Made by a program: the position numbers and the translations under genes
Origin: Euglena gracilis
Taxonomy: Eukaryota > Euglenida > Euglenophyceae > Euglenales
Direction: 5' to 3'
Length of the DNA stretch: 64,000 nucleotides
Assembly: GCA_039621445.1 (NCBI GenBank)
Contig: CP154954.1
Span: forward strand, 28,734,851 to 28,798,850
The notes under the pieces: generated by a model
The model's input: only the letters and a program-made list of their open reading frames with translations
What the model was told of the DNA's origin: nothing
Database searches by the model: none
In this document: piece after piece, positions 1-26,154 of the stretch
How the letters are laid out: each line of letters opens with the position of its first letter
Numbering within the stretch: position 1 is the first letter of the stretch

Positions 1-14556
<14,556 letters not shown>

Positions 14557-14801
14557 CCCCCCCCAAATATAAAGCCCCCCCTTGATGTGGAGCAATACAC
14601 TGGTGTCATTTTTGGGTGGATACAACATTTTTTTTACCAGAGATGCTTCATTTAGATAAGAATTGCACATTTTTACGAAAAATGGGAGGTACACAACAAA
14701 AATTTGGCATACAATTGGGATTTGGCCACAATTTGAAGGCTGCCGAAGGTCATAGGGGCCACCCAAAAAAGTTTGATCCCCCCAAAATACGGGTGGGATG
14801 C

Positions 14802-15137
14802 CACGGGAGGTAGGTTCGTGGGAGGTGGGTGCCGCGGCCGGCCGCAGCCGGCCGTCAACCTACCAAAACAGGATTTTGGTAGGGCCGCGGCCGACTGCGA
14901 CCCTACCACAGCCAATTTTGGCTCTCAGAATTTTGAATTGGTAGGGCCGCGGCTGGCCGCGGCCCTACCAAATTTTTTTTTGGTGGGACCGCGGTCAGCC
15001 GCGGCCAGCCGCGGCCCTACCAAAAGCATTTTTTTTGGTTGGGTCGCGGCCGGCCGCGGTCAGCCGCGGCCCTACCAAATGCATTTTTTTGGTGGGTCGC
15101 GGTCGGCCGCGGCCGACCGCGGCCCCACCTCCCATGA
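14802..15137. repeat. GC palindrome array, copy 1
   Basis: It begins CCACGGGAGGTAGG and ends CCCACCTCCCATG. Inside are four to five units of the form GGTAGGGCCGCGGTCGGCCG...CCGCGGCCCTACCAAAA, each itself an imperfect palindrome of alternating CCGCGG blocks separated by A/T runs. Each unit would fold into a long hairpin. Confidence 0.8.
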
Positions 15138-15636
15138 CTGTCCGAGCACTGTTCTGCCAGCCACCGATCCAGCCTTCGTTCCCTGCGTCCTCTGCTATTC
15201 TGAGAGACCCACGGTGATACGCTCTCTGTGGCAGTTGGTAATTGGCTCCACATAATTCCAAAACCATGGCGTACTTGTAAATAATAGTACAATGAAAAAT
15301 ATGCATTTAAAAAGTAAATTCCTCTCCATGTTCTTTTAGGGACGAAACCGTGTTAACGAAACCGGGTTAAAAACATGGGGGGACCCTCGCTCGGCGCCTT
15401 CGGCGCCTCGCTCGGGTCCCCCCATGTGTATTACCCCTAGTTGGGCGGCTCTTTGGGGTAGCTGGTACCTTGTAGGGGCCAATTTATCACGCCCCAGACG
15501 CCCAACACCCCCCACAGCCCTCCCTTGGAGTTGGTAACACAAGTGATTCGCCCCCTGATACGACCAAATTCCACATGGTGGTTTTTGACAGCAAAAGCCG
15601 ACCCTTAAAAAAGGCTTGTATGGAACCCGAGGTTCA

Positions 15637-15680
15637 TTCTCGGATGCGAGGTGGGTATCGAACCCACGACCTCAGGGTCA
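15637..15680 (-). other. tRNA-like 3' half (B-box and T-stem)
   Basis: On the - strand the sequence reads GAGGTCGTGGGTTCGATACC followed by CACCTCGCATCC. It has a T-arm stem (GTGGG/CCCAC) and the RNA polymerase III B-box core GGTTCGATACC. No A-box or acceptor/D-arm half is visible upstream on that strand, where the palindrome array begins, so this is a tRNA fragment or SINE tail rather than a functional tRNA. Confidence 0.55.
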
Positions 15681-16013
15681 CGGGAGGTTGGGTCGCGGTC
15701 GGCCGCGGCCAACCGCGACCCAACCATTTTTTTTTCTTTAAGGTAGGGTAACGGCCGACCGCGGTTGACCGCGGTCAGCCGCGACCCTACCAAAACATTG
15801 CCGAAGGTTTGGTCGCGGCCGGCCGCGGCTGACCGCGGCCGGCCGCGACCCAACCACGTCCTTTTGTGCTGGGACATGGTAGGGCCGCCGCTGACCGCGG
15901 CCCTACCAAAAAAAAATTTGGCATGCCGCGGCCCTACCTAAATTTTTTTTGGTAGGGCCGCGGTCGGCCGCGGCTGGCCGCGACCCTACCAACGGTCGCC
16001 CTACCTCCCGTGA
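15677..16013. repeat. GC palindrome array, copy 2
   Basis: It begins TCACGGGAGGTTGGGTCGCG and ends CCTACCTCCCGTGA. It has the same architecture as the array at 14802, and the CACGGGAGGTNGG ends are inverted. No convincing target duplication was found. Confidence 0.8.
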
Positions 16014-16348
16014 ATGACCACCCCCCAAAATACCCCCCCCAATATAAAGCCTTCCTTAGGGTCTTGAAATCCCGTCCAAATATAAAACCGGGGGCGTTAT
16101 ATTGTGGGGGGTTAGCCACTGTCCCCAACACCCCCAGGTATTATTTTTACGGTGAAAAATTCTCAAGGTTTGCAAGGTTTTCAAGGGTTTAAAGGAATTT
16201 TTTTTTATGGTTCTCAATTTTTTGAGGCTATTTAAGATTTTAAGGTTCTGTTTTCCAAGGGTGGTCAAGCGCATCAAATGAGGTCCAAAATAAAACGCCA
16301 AGAAACCCATTATCATTATCATTTTCATTATCATCATTATTATCATTA

Positions 16349-16953
16349 CAGTGTGGCTAAAAATTACGGAAGACAAAAATTACGGCAAAAAAAAATTACG
16401 AGAAAAAAAATTTTGGCAAAATTTTTATTTTGGAAAAATTAATTTTGGCAAAATCTGGTCCCCGTGAAGGATTGACCTCCGGCACAGGTGAGCGAGATTT
16501 TTGTCCTAATTGTGTGTTCAACGTATTTTTCTGTCCCCCAGTGGCTGCAATCACTCGAGGCTTCCAAAAAAATGGGGGAACGTTCAAGATCGGTCAGGCA
16601 TGGGCAAAATATTCGCTGGCAAAAACAGAATGGAGGCCGTTCGCTGCAACTTCTGATAGAATTGTACCACTGATCAGGTGTCAGTAATTTCTAATGCAGA
16701 GCAATTTTTGCTGTGATTTTCCCCAGGTGCTTGATGCCGATCGCCCGTTTTTCAAGGAGCTGGCTGAGCATATACCATTGAAGAAACTGACATTCAATTG
16801 GGATGAGTATTGTGTTCTTTTGGGCACAAACCAGAAGTGGGCTGGAAGAGGGCGTCGGAAACCGACGGAGTGAGAAAATTACGAGAAAAAAATTATGGCA
16901 AAATTTGGGTATTTTGCCAAAATTTCTGTCTTCCGTAATTTTTAGCCGCACTG
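16349..16953. mobile_element. Tc1/mariner-type element, 605 bp, TA target
   Basis: The ends are inverted copies of CAGTGYGGCTAAAAATTACG followed by GAAGACA, 27 bases with one mismatch. TA flanks both sides (16347-16348 and 16954-16955), and the insertion splits an (ATT/ATC)n simple repeat. CAGTG ends with TA duplication are typical of Tc1/mariner elements. The interior holds a short reading frame with apparent introns rather than a recognisable DDE/D transposase. Confidence 0.85.
16431..16873 (+). pseudogene. Intron-bearing reading frame carried inside the Tc1/mariner-type element
   Basis: An open frame KLILAKSGPREGLTSGT ends at a GTGAGC donor (16486). After a CCCCCAG acceptor (16541) it resumes in phase as AAITRGFQKNGGTFKIGQAW and reaches LIR at a possible GTGTCA donor. 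A further open segment after TTTCCCCAG (16725) reads VLDADRPFFKELAEHIPLKK and ends with TGA at about 16873, but its phase does not match the second donor. Codon use is AT-richer than in host exons. I do not recognise the protein; it may be a captured host fragment or a degenerate element gene. Confidence 0.4.
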
Positions 16954-17380
16954 TATTATCATTATTATTATTTCGAGTTTGGGTGGATAGAAAATGTTGC
17001 TGCAATGCCAGAAATTTCCAGCAATGCTATATATTTTTTTGCGAGAGTGATTATGAGAGTGATTTTTTAAAGGTTTTTAAATTTTTTTAACGTCCCCTGG
17101 GCGGGTGGTGGTCGGCAGCATGGGAAAGTCTCATTTTTGCCCATTTTGGACGAAAGGCAGCCACCTTAACCTTAACAGAGAAACAGAGCCCCCAGCTGCA
17201 GTTGGCTAGAAGCACAGCCTGGGCCCAATGGCTCCCGGAACACCTCCCCAAGGGATGCCGTGGGCCACACTTGTGCCACCAACCCACTTTGCTGGCTTCA
17301 ATTCGATGCATGCACCCCACCGCTACGATGATGCCCACGGAGATCCTGAACCCCCAATGAATGCCAGACGCTTTGCACTT

Positions 17381-20260
17381 AGACGGCCGGGAATGCACTT
17401 TTCATTTTTGGTGGTTTTTTTGCGCACCTGCGCATTCTTTTGTGACCAAGTGCGTTGCCATCACTTGACGGGGCGGCGCACCCGTCAAGTCGAGGTGATC
17501 AAGTGGAAATGTGTACCACGACTTCTGGCGTCGTGAGGATTTCTTTGAGGAATCCGACTTTTTTCACTTTTGGGAGACCTGTTTTTGACCTCCACCGGCA
17601 GGGGGAAACACCTCGTCAAGCGAAGCCAATGCGACACGAAACGCTGTTTTTCGGGGCGGCACCCTCGTCCGGTGAAGGCGTTGTACCTGTCGCTGTCCCC
17701 CCTGTTTTGTGGTGCCCAGTGACTGCGCAGGTGCGCATTCACCCCCCTCTCCGTCCCGGCCTTTTCCTGAAGTTGTGGACAGTAATTGTGGCTCTCAGGG
17801 GTGGTTGTGGCAAGGGGGCATTGTTGTCCGTACGGTTAGAGTGGAGGGGAGGTTCTGTGCCCTGTGCTGGAAGCAGGGCACGAGGGGGCGCTAGCCAATG
17901 TTTGGTGTGTGCGTGCAGTCTGCATTCAGAGAGTGGTGGGGGGTGGGTTTAAATCCACACAACATGCCTGTAGGGGGGGGGCTCGTTACCCTTCGTTAGG
18001 CCTGCGTGCTGTTTGTTATTGCACACGGTGCACTGCACCCCTCCGTGACATATGCAGGCACAGCATCCCTCCAGTGGCGCACACCGTCCGCTCCCCATGT
18101 GCCTTCTCATAGGCACCACGCACATCACCATGTGGGACCACCTGTGTTCAGGTGTGACGTTTGGGATGAGGTGCTGGGTATGGAGGGGGATGGAGGGGGG
18201 GCTGGCTTGCACGCCTTTCCTGTGTGTCACTGGTTTTGAAAGCTACGGAGCAGAGTCCCGCTTCAACCCTTTCTGCCACAGACTACACCCTCCCGAACAG
18301 CCTCACCACCAACATAAAATGGCTCCTCTCCGAGGGTGCACGAAGCACAAGAATGCGCACGTGCGCACTCTTGAAGCTATTCCTTCACTGGCTGGATCTG
18401 CAGGAGAGCAGGAGGGGAGCAGCACTGGGCATCCACAAGAGTGCGCACCTGCGTATTTTTAATGAGGGGGAGTGCGCAGGTGCGCATTACCTGTGTTGTG
18501 GGGAGCTGTGTCTAACACTCCTGAACCCAGTGCCAGCACAGCATTGTGGCAGGGCTACCCCCATGGTGCACTGCTGGCCTTTTTGTCAGCGATTTCAGAG
18601 GCATCTCATTTGCACAGGAGGAATCCGCCAGAGTAGGGTGTATGTCTCCTGGGATGTGTCTGCACCTTGTGTGCTGAGTTGTTGAAATCGTCCTGTACAG
18701 CAACCTCCTACCAGGGTGCTTTACGGAGAGGCACAAGAAGGGAATGCGCACCCTGTGCGCATTCACCCCGATGTGCCATGTTTGACTGCAGCCATTGCGG
18801 ATGAGGTGTGTGGAGAAGTTGTATGCATATGCTATTTCCCTGGTTTTCACAGCAGCCAAGGGTTGTGAAGTTTGCAGTATTGGAGCGTCGACCCTAAGTT
18901 CATGATAAATAAAGGTTCTATGTGGTGGGTGACGTTTGTTGCCAACAAGGCCACAGGTGGTGGTCCTCCTCTGCCGTGTTTCGCTCCAGGGCTGCCTCGT
19001 TCTCGGACACCATTCGATCCTCGCAAGGAGATCTACATTTCAGCCGTGTGGTTTCAAACCCAGGTCAGGCAGGGCGTTGGCGTGGGTGGTGGTGGCATGC
19101 CCACCTGGGAGTGCAAATATTTGACGGTGTGGCTGTAATTTAAAGAAAGGCACAGGACGCTTTTTTGCGCATGTGCGCATTCACCGTCTCTTCACTCATG
19201 CCATGAAAGACTGCTGACCGCAGTTGGGAATTAGGGTGCCCGTCACTGAGGAATTTCCTCAGGCACTGCAGTCCCTTTCTCATCTGTTTCCCCTTGGTAC
19301 GACACAGTGGAATACACAGAAAAAGCAGAGCGGAAAAATTGCTGGGTTTATCGGCAAGGTTTTGTTGTGATGTGTTTGTGCATGTCTCATGATTTCAAGG
19401 GCCTGGAGAAATTTTGGGGCCAGGACTGACCAATGGTGTTCGCTTCTTTGAGTCCATTTGGATTGTAAAATAATTCCGTGTTTACAGACCGTTTTTGGGA
19501 ATGATGCTGAAGGCGGCGACAGGGGTGTTTCGCTCTCGAGGTGCCAACCCAGAGAGCACCATGTGTGGTACCAGACAAAATCCCCTGCGTTGACCCTAAT
19601 TGTGGGGCACAGTGCTCCTGGCACCATGCACCGCAGCCCAACATTAGGGTGTTCAAGGCGCCCATTGGCTGTGTGCTGCCATGCACGCTCTGGGGTGTGG
19701 GATCGGACAACGCTGGCATCAACCGGCCCATCACCTCCCCCGGGTGGGGGACGGTTGCACGTGCGTTGTGACGTGCTCCACACGTTGATGAGAGGAGCAT
19801 AGGCTGGGCTGGGCAGTGGACTGCAGCGGGTGAAGTCGAATGCACAGGTGCGCATTCTGATTTGTTCGGTGACTTGACCTGCAGGGGGGCAGTCAGTTCC
19901 CCTGCCACTGAAGGGCATGGATGCGTGCCCTGACACCTGCCGTCACCGAGCCCAGGGTTTTCCACGCCGCTGCAGGTGTCGTGTATCAGGGTGTTGTCTG
20001 GTCCAGCGACAATTGTTGCCAAGAATGATTCTGTTGGTTCATCTCCTCCTCACATACCCGTGTTCCCAAAGCCCGAAACCACATCACAGCGGTGCACGAC
20101 TCGGATTCAAGGCAGGCAAACAACAGGCCACACCCAGTGCGTCCTTCAACATCAATGCGCGTGTGCGTATTCCCTCCTTCCCACAGCCTGTCTCTATTTC
20201 CAAAAAATGTGCAGGCACATTCTTTGAGGTTGCAAAAAAAGCGCAGGTGCGCATTCTTCG
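17381..20260 (+). repeat. ~3-kb dispersed repeat, copy 1, studded with AATGCGCA-NN-TGCGCATT palindromes
   Basis: It starts at AGACGGCCGGGAAT and is collinear with 60874-64000 over its whole length. At least ten palindromes of the type TGCGCAGGTGCGCA or TGCGCACNTGCGCA lie in it (for example 17421, 17726, 18355, 18473, 18749, 19164, 19842, 20240), and two more follow at 20640 and 20668. The right end is unclear because the second copy runs off the window. Short frames conserved between copies (for example IPCVDPNCGAQCSWHHA; PLPCFAPGLPR) are broken by stops. No known protein was recognised. Confidence 0.85.
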
Positions 20261-21604
20261 GCCTTGATACTCAGTGACACCTCTGTTGTTTTGACCTTGG
20301 GAGGGCTGCGTCTCCATGGCTGCAAGGTGCTCCTTCCCATGCTCATCCTGGGTTCACCAGGCCCTGCCCCCCGGAAGCCATCAGCATGCATCGGTGAACA
20401 CAAGGTAGCACACCCAGGTCCAGGTTGGTGTGCGTCGCCGTGTTCCGCATGCGTGTGTGGAGTGTGCCGAGTGTGTGTCCAGCCACGCACTGTACCACAG
20501 TCGTCGGGAAACAGCTGTAAACAGCATGATACGTAGTTGAACCAGTAAACAGGGGGTAGTCCTTGTGGTCGTGTAACATCCAAACAGCTCATTTTTGTGG
20601 TGTGTACACCCAGTTTGAGAGAGACATCAAGCCATCTAGAATGCGCACCTGCGCACACCGCTTCCGAAATGCGCGGATGCGCATTTTCACTAAAACTGTC
20701 AGAATTTTGTAACTCGACAAGAAAAGTGCACTCCCGGCCGTCTAAGTTGCAGAGCACATTTTGTGTTTTCAACGTTTCTAAATTTCTGATGCATTTCTTG
20801 CAATCCGCATGGCCTGCTGGATCGGGGCAGGGGAAAGGGTTCTCGACTGACCCGGGACATCCGCGATGATCCTCACCTGCCCCTCTTATCTAAGAACCAG
20901 GAAAGGAAAGCAGGGGTCTTTAAGGGACAGGAAAGGTTTTTTTTATTTATTTTCTTAAGGACCTTCCCCGTGCCGCGGAACCTTCCTTTTGGTCCTGCGG
21001 CACCGGGGAACCTGAGAATTGACCCTTTTCAGGGACCAATTTAGGCCAGAGGTTAGGTTTCGTTTGGGAAGATTTTTGAGTCGTCTGTTGGCCCCAAAAA
21101 TGCCTGAATTTGGCCTAAATTCGTCCGCGGCCTCAATTCACCTTCACTTCACTCACTTCTCCTCACTCCTCCTTCGAAGATCGGGGAGCCCGACGGGAGG
21201 CCGATCGTAACCCTAACCCTATTTCAATCAATAACCCCGATTTTCCCCAGAAGGTTGGACCCAGGTCCCACCATACGACCCCCCCCCCCCGATCCAACTA
21301 TATGCCCCCCGTAATTGGGAGCTGCCTCATTTTCTCCCCGATGTTGACCTGTTCTCGCCGAAAAATGCCAAATTTCCTTGCCCATTTTCCTGTGTATCTT
21401 TCATGGAATGTGCAAATGGACAGCAAAGGTTGTTTTTTTTCATTTGAGGACCGCCCTGAAGGAAAGAGGGGGCAGAACCGAACCTCGTCGAACAGAGGGG
21501 CTGCTCGGAAAGCTGGAAAGGGGGCGAACAAGTGGCCGCCGGGAGCTTTGCAGCCCGACTTCCCCGTCAGAAAGCCCCCGCCCCACACCAGACCTCCATT
21601 TAGT

Positions 21605-21716
21605 ATGTATCACCAAAAATTTTTTTATGTATCACATGTATCACAGCCTAAAAATTAATGTATCACACACGTATCACCCAAAAAAATTTAATGTATCACA
21701 GATATGTTGTGATACG
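21605..21716 (+). repeat. Cluster of ATGTATCAC / CGTATCAC motifs
   Basis: ATGTATCAC or a one-base variant occurs about six times within 110 bases, with an inverted GTGATACGCAC at the end. It lies just upstream of a putative gene, so it could be promoter-proximal, but irregular microsatellite decay explains it as well. Confidence 0.5.
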
Positions 21717-21807
21717 CACTAAATGGCGGTCTGCCCCACCCCCATCCATTCACATTCGCCACGCGCACCGCGCGGCGGCCCGCGTTCCCCGGGTGTGCCC
21801 CGCGCCG

Positions 21808-22008
21808 CAGCGCCCGGGACACGCCGCGCGACGCCGCCCCGGGCCCGCCCGCCAGGCCGCGGCGGCTGACCGCGGCCTCCGCGGCGGAGGCGGGCGACGG
21901 CGGCCTGCCGGCCCTGGCCGGCCCCGCGCCGCTCATGCGCCGGCGGCTGCGCCGGAGCTGCGACCTGGGGGTGCGGATGCCGTCCACCGACATGCTGCCC
22001 CCCGCCCG
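21808..22008 (+). CDS. Exon, Arg/Ala/Pro-rich
   Basis: The frame ending RRLRRSCDLGVRMPSTDMLP has near-uniform G/C third positions. It opens after a TGA at 21710, so coding could begin upstream of the GCCGCAG acceptor used here. The donor is CCCG|GTGATG at 22009, phase 2; read through, the frame stops at once (TGA). Confidence 0.4.
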
Positions 22009-23150
22009 GTGATGGCCCTGTGGCCCGGCGCTGCTGTGAATTTCTGGTGCCATTTTTTTGGGTCAAATGTTTCCTTGCACAATGCCATGGTGGGCAGGGG
22101 GCCCCCCCCCCCCCCCCCCCCCCCCGAGAAACTGTCATTCCTGTAAATATGCTCCGCATGCCTGTAACTGCCTGGTCAGGTTTGGTCCCAGTGTTCCGGT
22201 GGGATGGGAACGGTGCCGCCGCCTGTATGCGTCCCCCATGTTTTCCTGCATTTCCTCCTGCTGTTGGCCTCGTTCACCCCCGTCTCCCCAAATCGCCAGC
22301 CGGCCCCCCCCCCCCCCCCCCCCCCCGCCCAGTGGGGTCACAGCTCCGGTCAAGCGGACACCCCCCGGCAGGAGGTGCCGGGGTGGGCCTCCGGCCGCCA
22401 CCGCCGGCGTCTGCCCACCGCCGTCCGCCCGGATCTCGGAGCGGCGGCCGGCGGTGGTCGGCGCGCCGTGGATGGTGGTGGACGCCGAGAAGGTGTTCGT
22501 GCTGACGCGCACCGCGTCCGGCCGGTGCCGGCGGCAGATGCAAGGCGGCTCCCGCCCTGCGCAGGCGGGCCGACCGCACGATGTTCTGGGTCCAACTCAT
22601 CCCCCCCCCCCGATGGACAGAGCACGCTGAGTCTCAAAAGCCTTCATTTCTACCGTGCTTTACGCTTCATGTCCTTATTCTTTTTGGAGACAGGAAGCAG
22701 GCTGTATTTCAGTCGAGTACCTGACCCCACCCCCCGGGGGGGGGGGGGGGGCCTGCCTGGGCAGGCACTCCAAGACACAAAAATCAGACCCTCGGGCACT
22801 CGGCCAAAAGTGCCTAGCAGGCACTCCTGCGCCTTCGGCGCCGGAAGGCGCAAAAAAGGCCTATTTTCAAGGGAAATGGCCTATTTTCTGAAGAAGTTCC
22901 TGGGTACAGGCCGAAATCCGACCGCCGGGGGGGGGGGGGGCGGGCAGTGCCTGCCTGGGCAGGCACCCAAGGGCACTCCGGACCCGGTAAAGAACAGCAT
23001 GACAGGAAGTTGAAGACGGGTGTGTTTTTGTATGGCCTTTCCCAAAGCGATGGCATTAAGTGCATCACAGGGCCGGTGCCACTCCGATTCGGCTTTGGGT
23101 TGGCGGGTGGCCCCCCTGGCCCCGCCGCCAAGCCCAGCATCCCGGTGTGA
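21808..23150 (+). CDS. Unidentified three-exon gene or gene segment
   Basis: Three GC-rich segments join in phase: ~21808-22008 (phase 2 end), 22333-22589 (phase 1 end) and 23071-23150, which ends at TGA. The middle exon reads RRPAVVGAPWMVVDAEKVFV then LTRTASGRCRRQMQGG. The last reads GPVPLRFGFGLAGGPPGPAA then KPSIPV. The first is Arg/Ala/Pro-rich. The last exon could instead splice onward at CCG|GTGTGA (23145). Exon starts in the first segment are uncertain, and the family is not recognised. A hAT-like MITE lies 26 bases past the stop. Confidence 0.45.
22333..22589 (+). CDS. Exon with GAPWMVVDAEKVFV segment
   Basis: The acceptor follows a C-rich polypyrimidine tract (C22 then GCCCAG, ending 22332), phase 2, completing an Arg codon with the previous exon. 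This frame contains RISERRPAVVGAPWMVVDAE and has the best third-position bias. The donor CTGG|GTCCAA at 22590 is phase 1, matching the next exon. Confidence 0.5.
23071..23150 (+). CDS. Probable terminal exon
   Basis: The acceptor TGCATCACAG| is at 23070, phase 1. It reads PVPLRFGFGLAGGPPGPAAK and ends SIPV-TGA. The frame is also open upstream of the acceptor to about 22990, so a longer exon is possible. Confidence 0.45.
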
Positions 23151-23175
23151 CGCTTCTCGCTGCCTGGGCCCCAGT

Positions 23176-23582
23176 CAGGCTTTTGCTTAAGGGATTGCAG
23201 TACCCCACCGGGGGGGGGGGGGGGGGCTGGACTGCAGCTAGTCCAAATTTGGCTAGTGGGATTTCTAGCAGACCCCCCCCGGGGGGGGTCTGCTAGCAGG
23301 GCTAGCTAGTGGAATTTTTTTCTCCAGTGACCGGCGCGAGGCGCTGGAAATTTTTTTTGGGACCCCCAAAAATGGCCAAAAATATCCGTTTTTGGCCATT
23401 TTTGGGAATTTTTGGAACAAAATCGTCCCAAAACCTATTAAAAACCTCATTTTTCCTCTGGCACGCAGCGCCGGAGGAAAATTTTTTTTCCAGTGGGGGG
23501 GTCCTAGCTAGTCCATTTTTTCCAGTGTCTAGCCGATGGCTAGCCAGTACCCCCCCTCCCTGGGTCCTTAAGCAAAAGCTTG
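23176..23582. mobile_element. hAT-like MITE (CARGCTTTTGCTTAAGG ends), TSD GCCCCAGT
   Basis: The left end CAGGCTTTTGCTTAAGG and right end CCTTAAGCAAAAGCTTG are inverted with one mismatch. GCCCCAGT is duplicated exactly at 23168-23175 and 23583-23590. The interior has C/G runs, repeated TAGTCCA/GCTAGTGG motifs and the hairpin CCGGCGCGAGGCGCTGG before a T-run. A related copy occupies about 33760-34110. Confidence 0.88.
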
Positions 23583-23809
23583 GCCCCAGTCCCCCCAGTC
23601 CCCGCAGCTGCCTCCCTCTAGCGAACTGCCACCCAAACGGCGGCGGCTGCAGTGCGCCCCCCGTTCCAATGGATGTTCTGCGCATTGGTGTGCCATTCTC
23701 AGTGATTCTTGCGGTGCATCTCCGGGGCCCAATCTCCCACCCCGTCTCTGGCCCTCTTCATGGGAGAGAGTGGACAGCGGTGTCCAACGAACACCCCTTG
23801 TCTCCCCTT

Positions 23810-24140
23810 TGTCTAAGCACCACCCATGCGCAGCGCCACCCCCCAGTTCTTACCCATCTTGTTACAGGTCATTTTCTCGGGGAGGCGTCTTTTGTGTGTG
23901 TTTCTAAGAAATATTTCTCGTAAATTTCCAATTATAAGAATTTCTGAAGCCTGATTTGGTGAGGTATTGTAATTTTTGATTCCAATTGCCAACTGTGGAC
24001 TCCAAAAATAACAGAAGTAGTGTTCAGCGTTGGATCTTTTTCGTGTGCAGCGTTGGATCTTTTTGCGGTTTCTCACCCATATCTTGGCAAAATGAGCACC
24101 CCCCCCCCGGTTCTTACCCATCTTTTCCGTTTTTTTTTTT
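23810..24140 (+). repeat. Dispersed repeat (TTGTCTAAGCACCACCC...TTCTTACCCATCTT), copy 1
   Basis: It shares TTGTCTAAGCACCACCC, TTCTTACCCATCTT, a TCGGGGAGGCGTCTTTTGTG-type block and GATTTGGTGAGGTATTG with 27150-27550, in the same order. Confidence 0.65.
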
Positions 24141-24149
24141 AGACGGGGG

Positions 24150-26150
24150 GGCACATAGGTCCACAAGCAGCTGCTGTTTGACTGCCATGGATACTGTGCA
24201 GCTGTCAAATGAATACGGAGCCGCAGCCTGTTTTCCTGCTGCATTTTGTGGTGGTAGTGGGCCTCTTCTTCGTCATACAAAGTCATACCTCGGCCGCTTT
24301 GTCAAGCCCTCTTTTGTTTTATTTAAGTTTTGTGACCCAGTGGATCCTGGCCGAGCCCCAACCTCGGGTCCCTGAGTGGTCCCCTGAGTGGGTACCCCAC
24401 CGGAAGCGGGGTTTTCTTCTATTTTTGGCAAGAAGGGCCAAAAAAATTTTGGACCCCAAAATTGAACCCCAAAAGTGCGTCCCCAAGCCCCTCCCCCTTG
24501 GCTGGGTCTGGACACCCCCCAGAAAAGGTCCTAAAAGACCTCTGGCCGGAGGAGGGTAACCCCCCAAAGCATTAACCCCCAGCATTATATCTGGATGGTA
24601 TTTCAAGACCCTCGGGGGTATTTGTGGGGGATCAAGTTTTGGATTGCCTCTGTGACCTTTGCGTCAAAATGAGTCAAATACCAAATTCATACCCAAATTT
24701 ACGTTGTATATTTCCTGGTTTCACCAAAGTGCACCTTTTTTGCCTAAAAATGGAGGATACAATCCTTTGGCTGTTTGGTGGGCTTTACACTTTTTCGGGG
24801 TTTCTATTTGCGGGGGTTAAGGCGTTGGTGGCTGCTTTGATGAGGGTGGCCGCATTGCAATTGCTTACCCCGCCAAGTTGCCCATGCGAACTCCTTGCGC
24901 CACGTGTGCTCAGGGATGTGTCTGGATGCATACGTCATCATTGAGCGTGTATAAGCATGGAGGGGCAAGGAAGCCTGTTGAATTTCTCCAATCTTGTACG
25001 CATTTTTTGCATATTTTCTCATGCTTTGAATGCATATGGCTAAGGTGCTTCCAAACACATTCATTTTTGGGTGAGGGTGTGTTCGGGCCAGTCTGGGTGA
25101 AGTTAAGATACATGCAGGTTAAGGACGGTGCTCTGTACCACGAACTGCGTCGTCCTTCGAACTAAGTATTCATACATACTCACAACTCCATACTGAGTAC
25201 GATGAATGCATTTCCCTGGTGTCCACCGCCGTGAGCAACCACGCCATCCCTCTCACCGGATACTCAGCTTGCACGCACAATTCAGAGGGCAGACAGGGGC
25301 GAGTGTTGCTCTCATCGAACCTCTGCCAACGAGTTGTCCATTCGAGGCTGTGGTTGCATCCCTTTCCCGGAAGGTGCCCTGTCCACCATTGTTGTCCCTC
25401 CCCACTCCCTTGCCTACTTTCAGGCAGAGGGCAACCAATGGAAGACCCGCACCCCCTTGGGGCAGCCAACATGGCTTTCGCAATTGGAGGTCCAAAGAAG
25501 CTGGTTTTCTTTTTGGATTTCTTTGTCACGTTGCCATGGATGGACCTTTGGGTATGCTTGATGAATGCAGATCTGTGGCGAGGGGTTCACCCACCGGTGT
25601 GGGGTGGTTTCTCCCGGTCACCCTATGAATTTTAAATACAAAATGCTGAAGATGCCAAACTAAGATGAATAACAAAAAGTGATTTGCACAACATTGGATA
25701 TGTGTTGTATTCGGGACGCCCAGAGTTATTGGGTTTTTTTTCACACTCATGCTGTTGATGTGGCATTGCGCCACAGAGTTGTACTGTTGCGCACGTGCAT
25801 GCCGTGGGTGTGTATCCGCATGCATCTCTGTGTGTTTTCAGTGTACACTCTCTCCTACCACTGCTGCCGTCCCCTCGCACTGTTCCATCTGAGGAATGAC
25901 ATATAGCTACTACCAACAGGATCTTTTTTTTTTTTGCTTCTTAGGGGAAACCACCACCCCGTTATATCCCCAAATTGTTTGCTCATCGTTGCTGCAAGTT
26001 TTTGTTTTCTGCGCTACCTAGTTGGTTGATCTTACATTTCAGCTGTTTCATGGTCCTGTGTCTTATTGCACAAATTTCCGATTTTTTTTCCATTTTTCCG
26101 GGTTAGTTCCAGGCTTTTGAACTGCGGTTACACACCGGCACTCTGTGTGT
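24150..26150. other. Stretch without a supportable gene
   Basis: Moderate-GC sequence with few homopolymers. Overlapping frames such as NMAFAIGGPKKLVFFLDFFV at about 25470 look protein-like but have no biased codon use or clear splice context. The block GACCCAGTGGATCCTGGCCG near 24337 resembles 27056, and GAGTGGGTACCCCAC at about 24390 recurs at 28020, so part of the stretch is dispersed repeat. Confidence 0.4.
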
Positions 26151-26154
26151 AGAT

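Noticed and set aside
21209-21224. TAACCCTAACCCTA telomere-like string
   Set aside because: Only two units; too short to mean anything.
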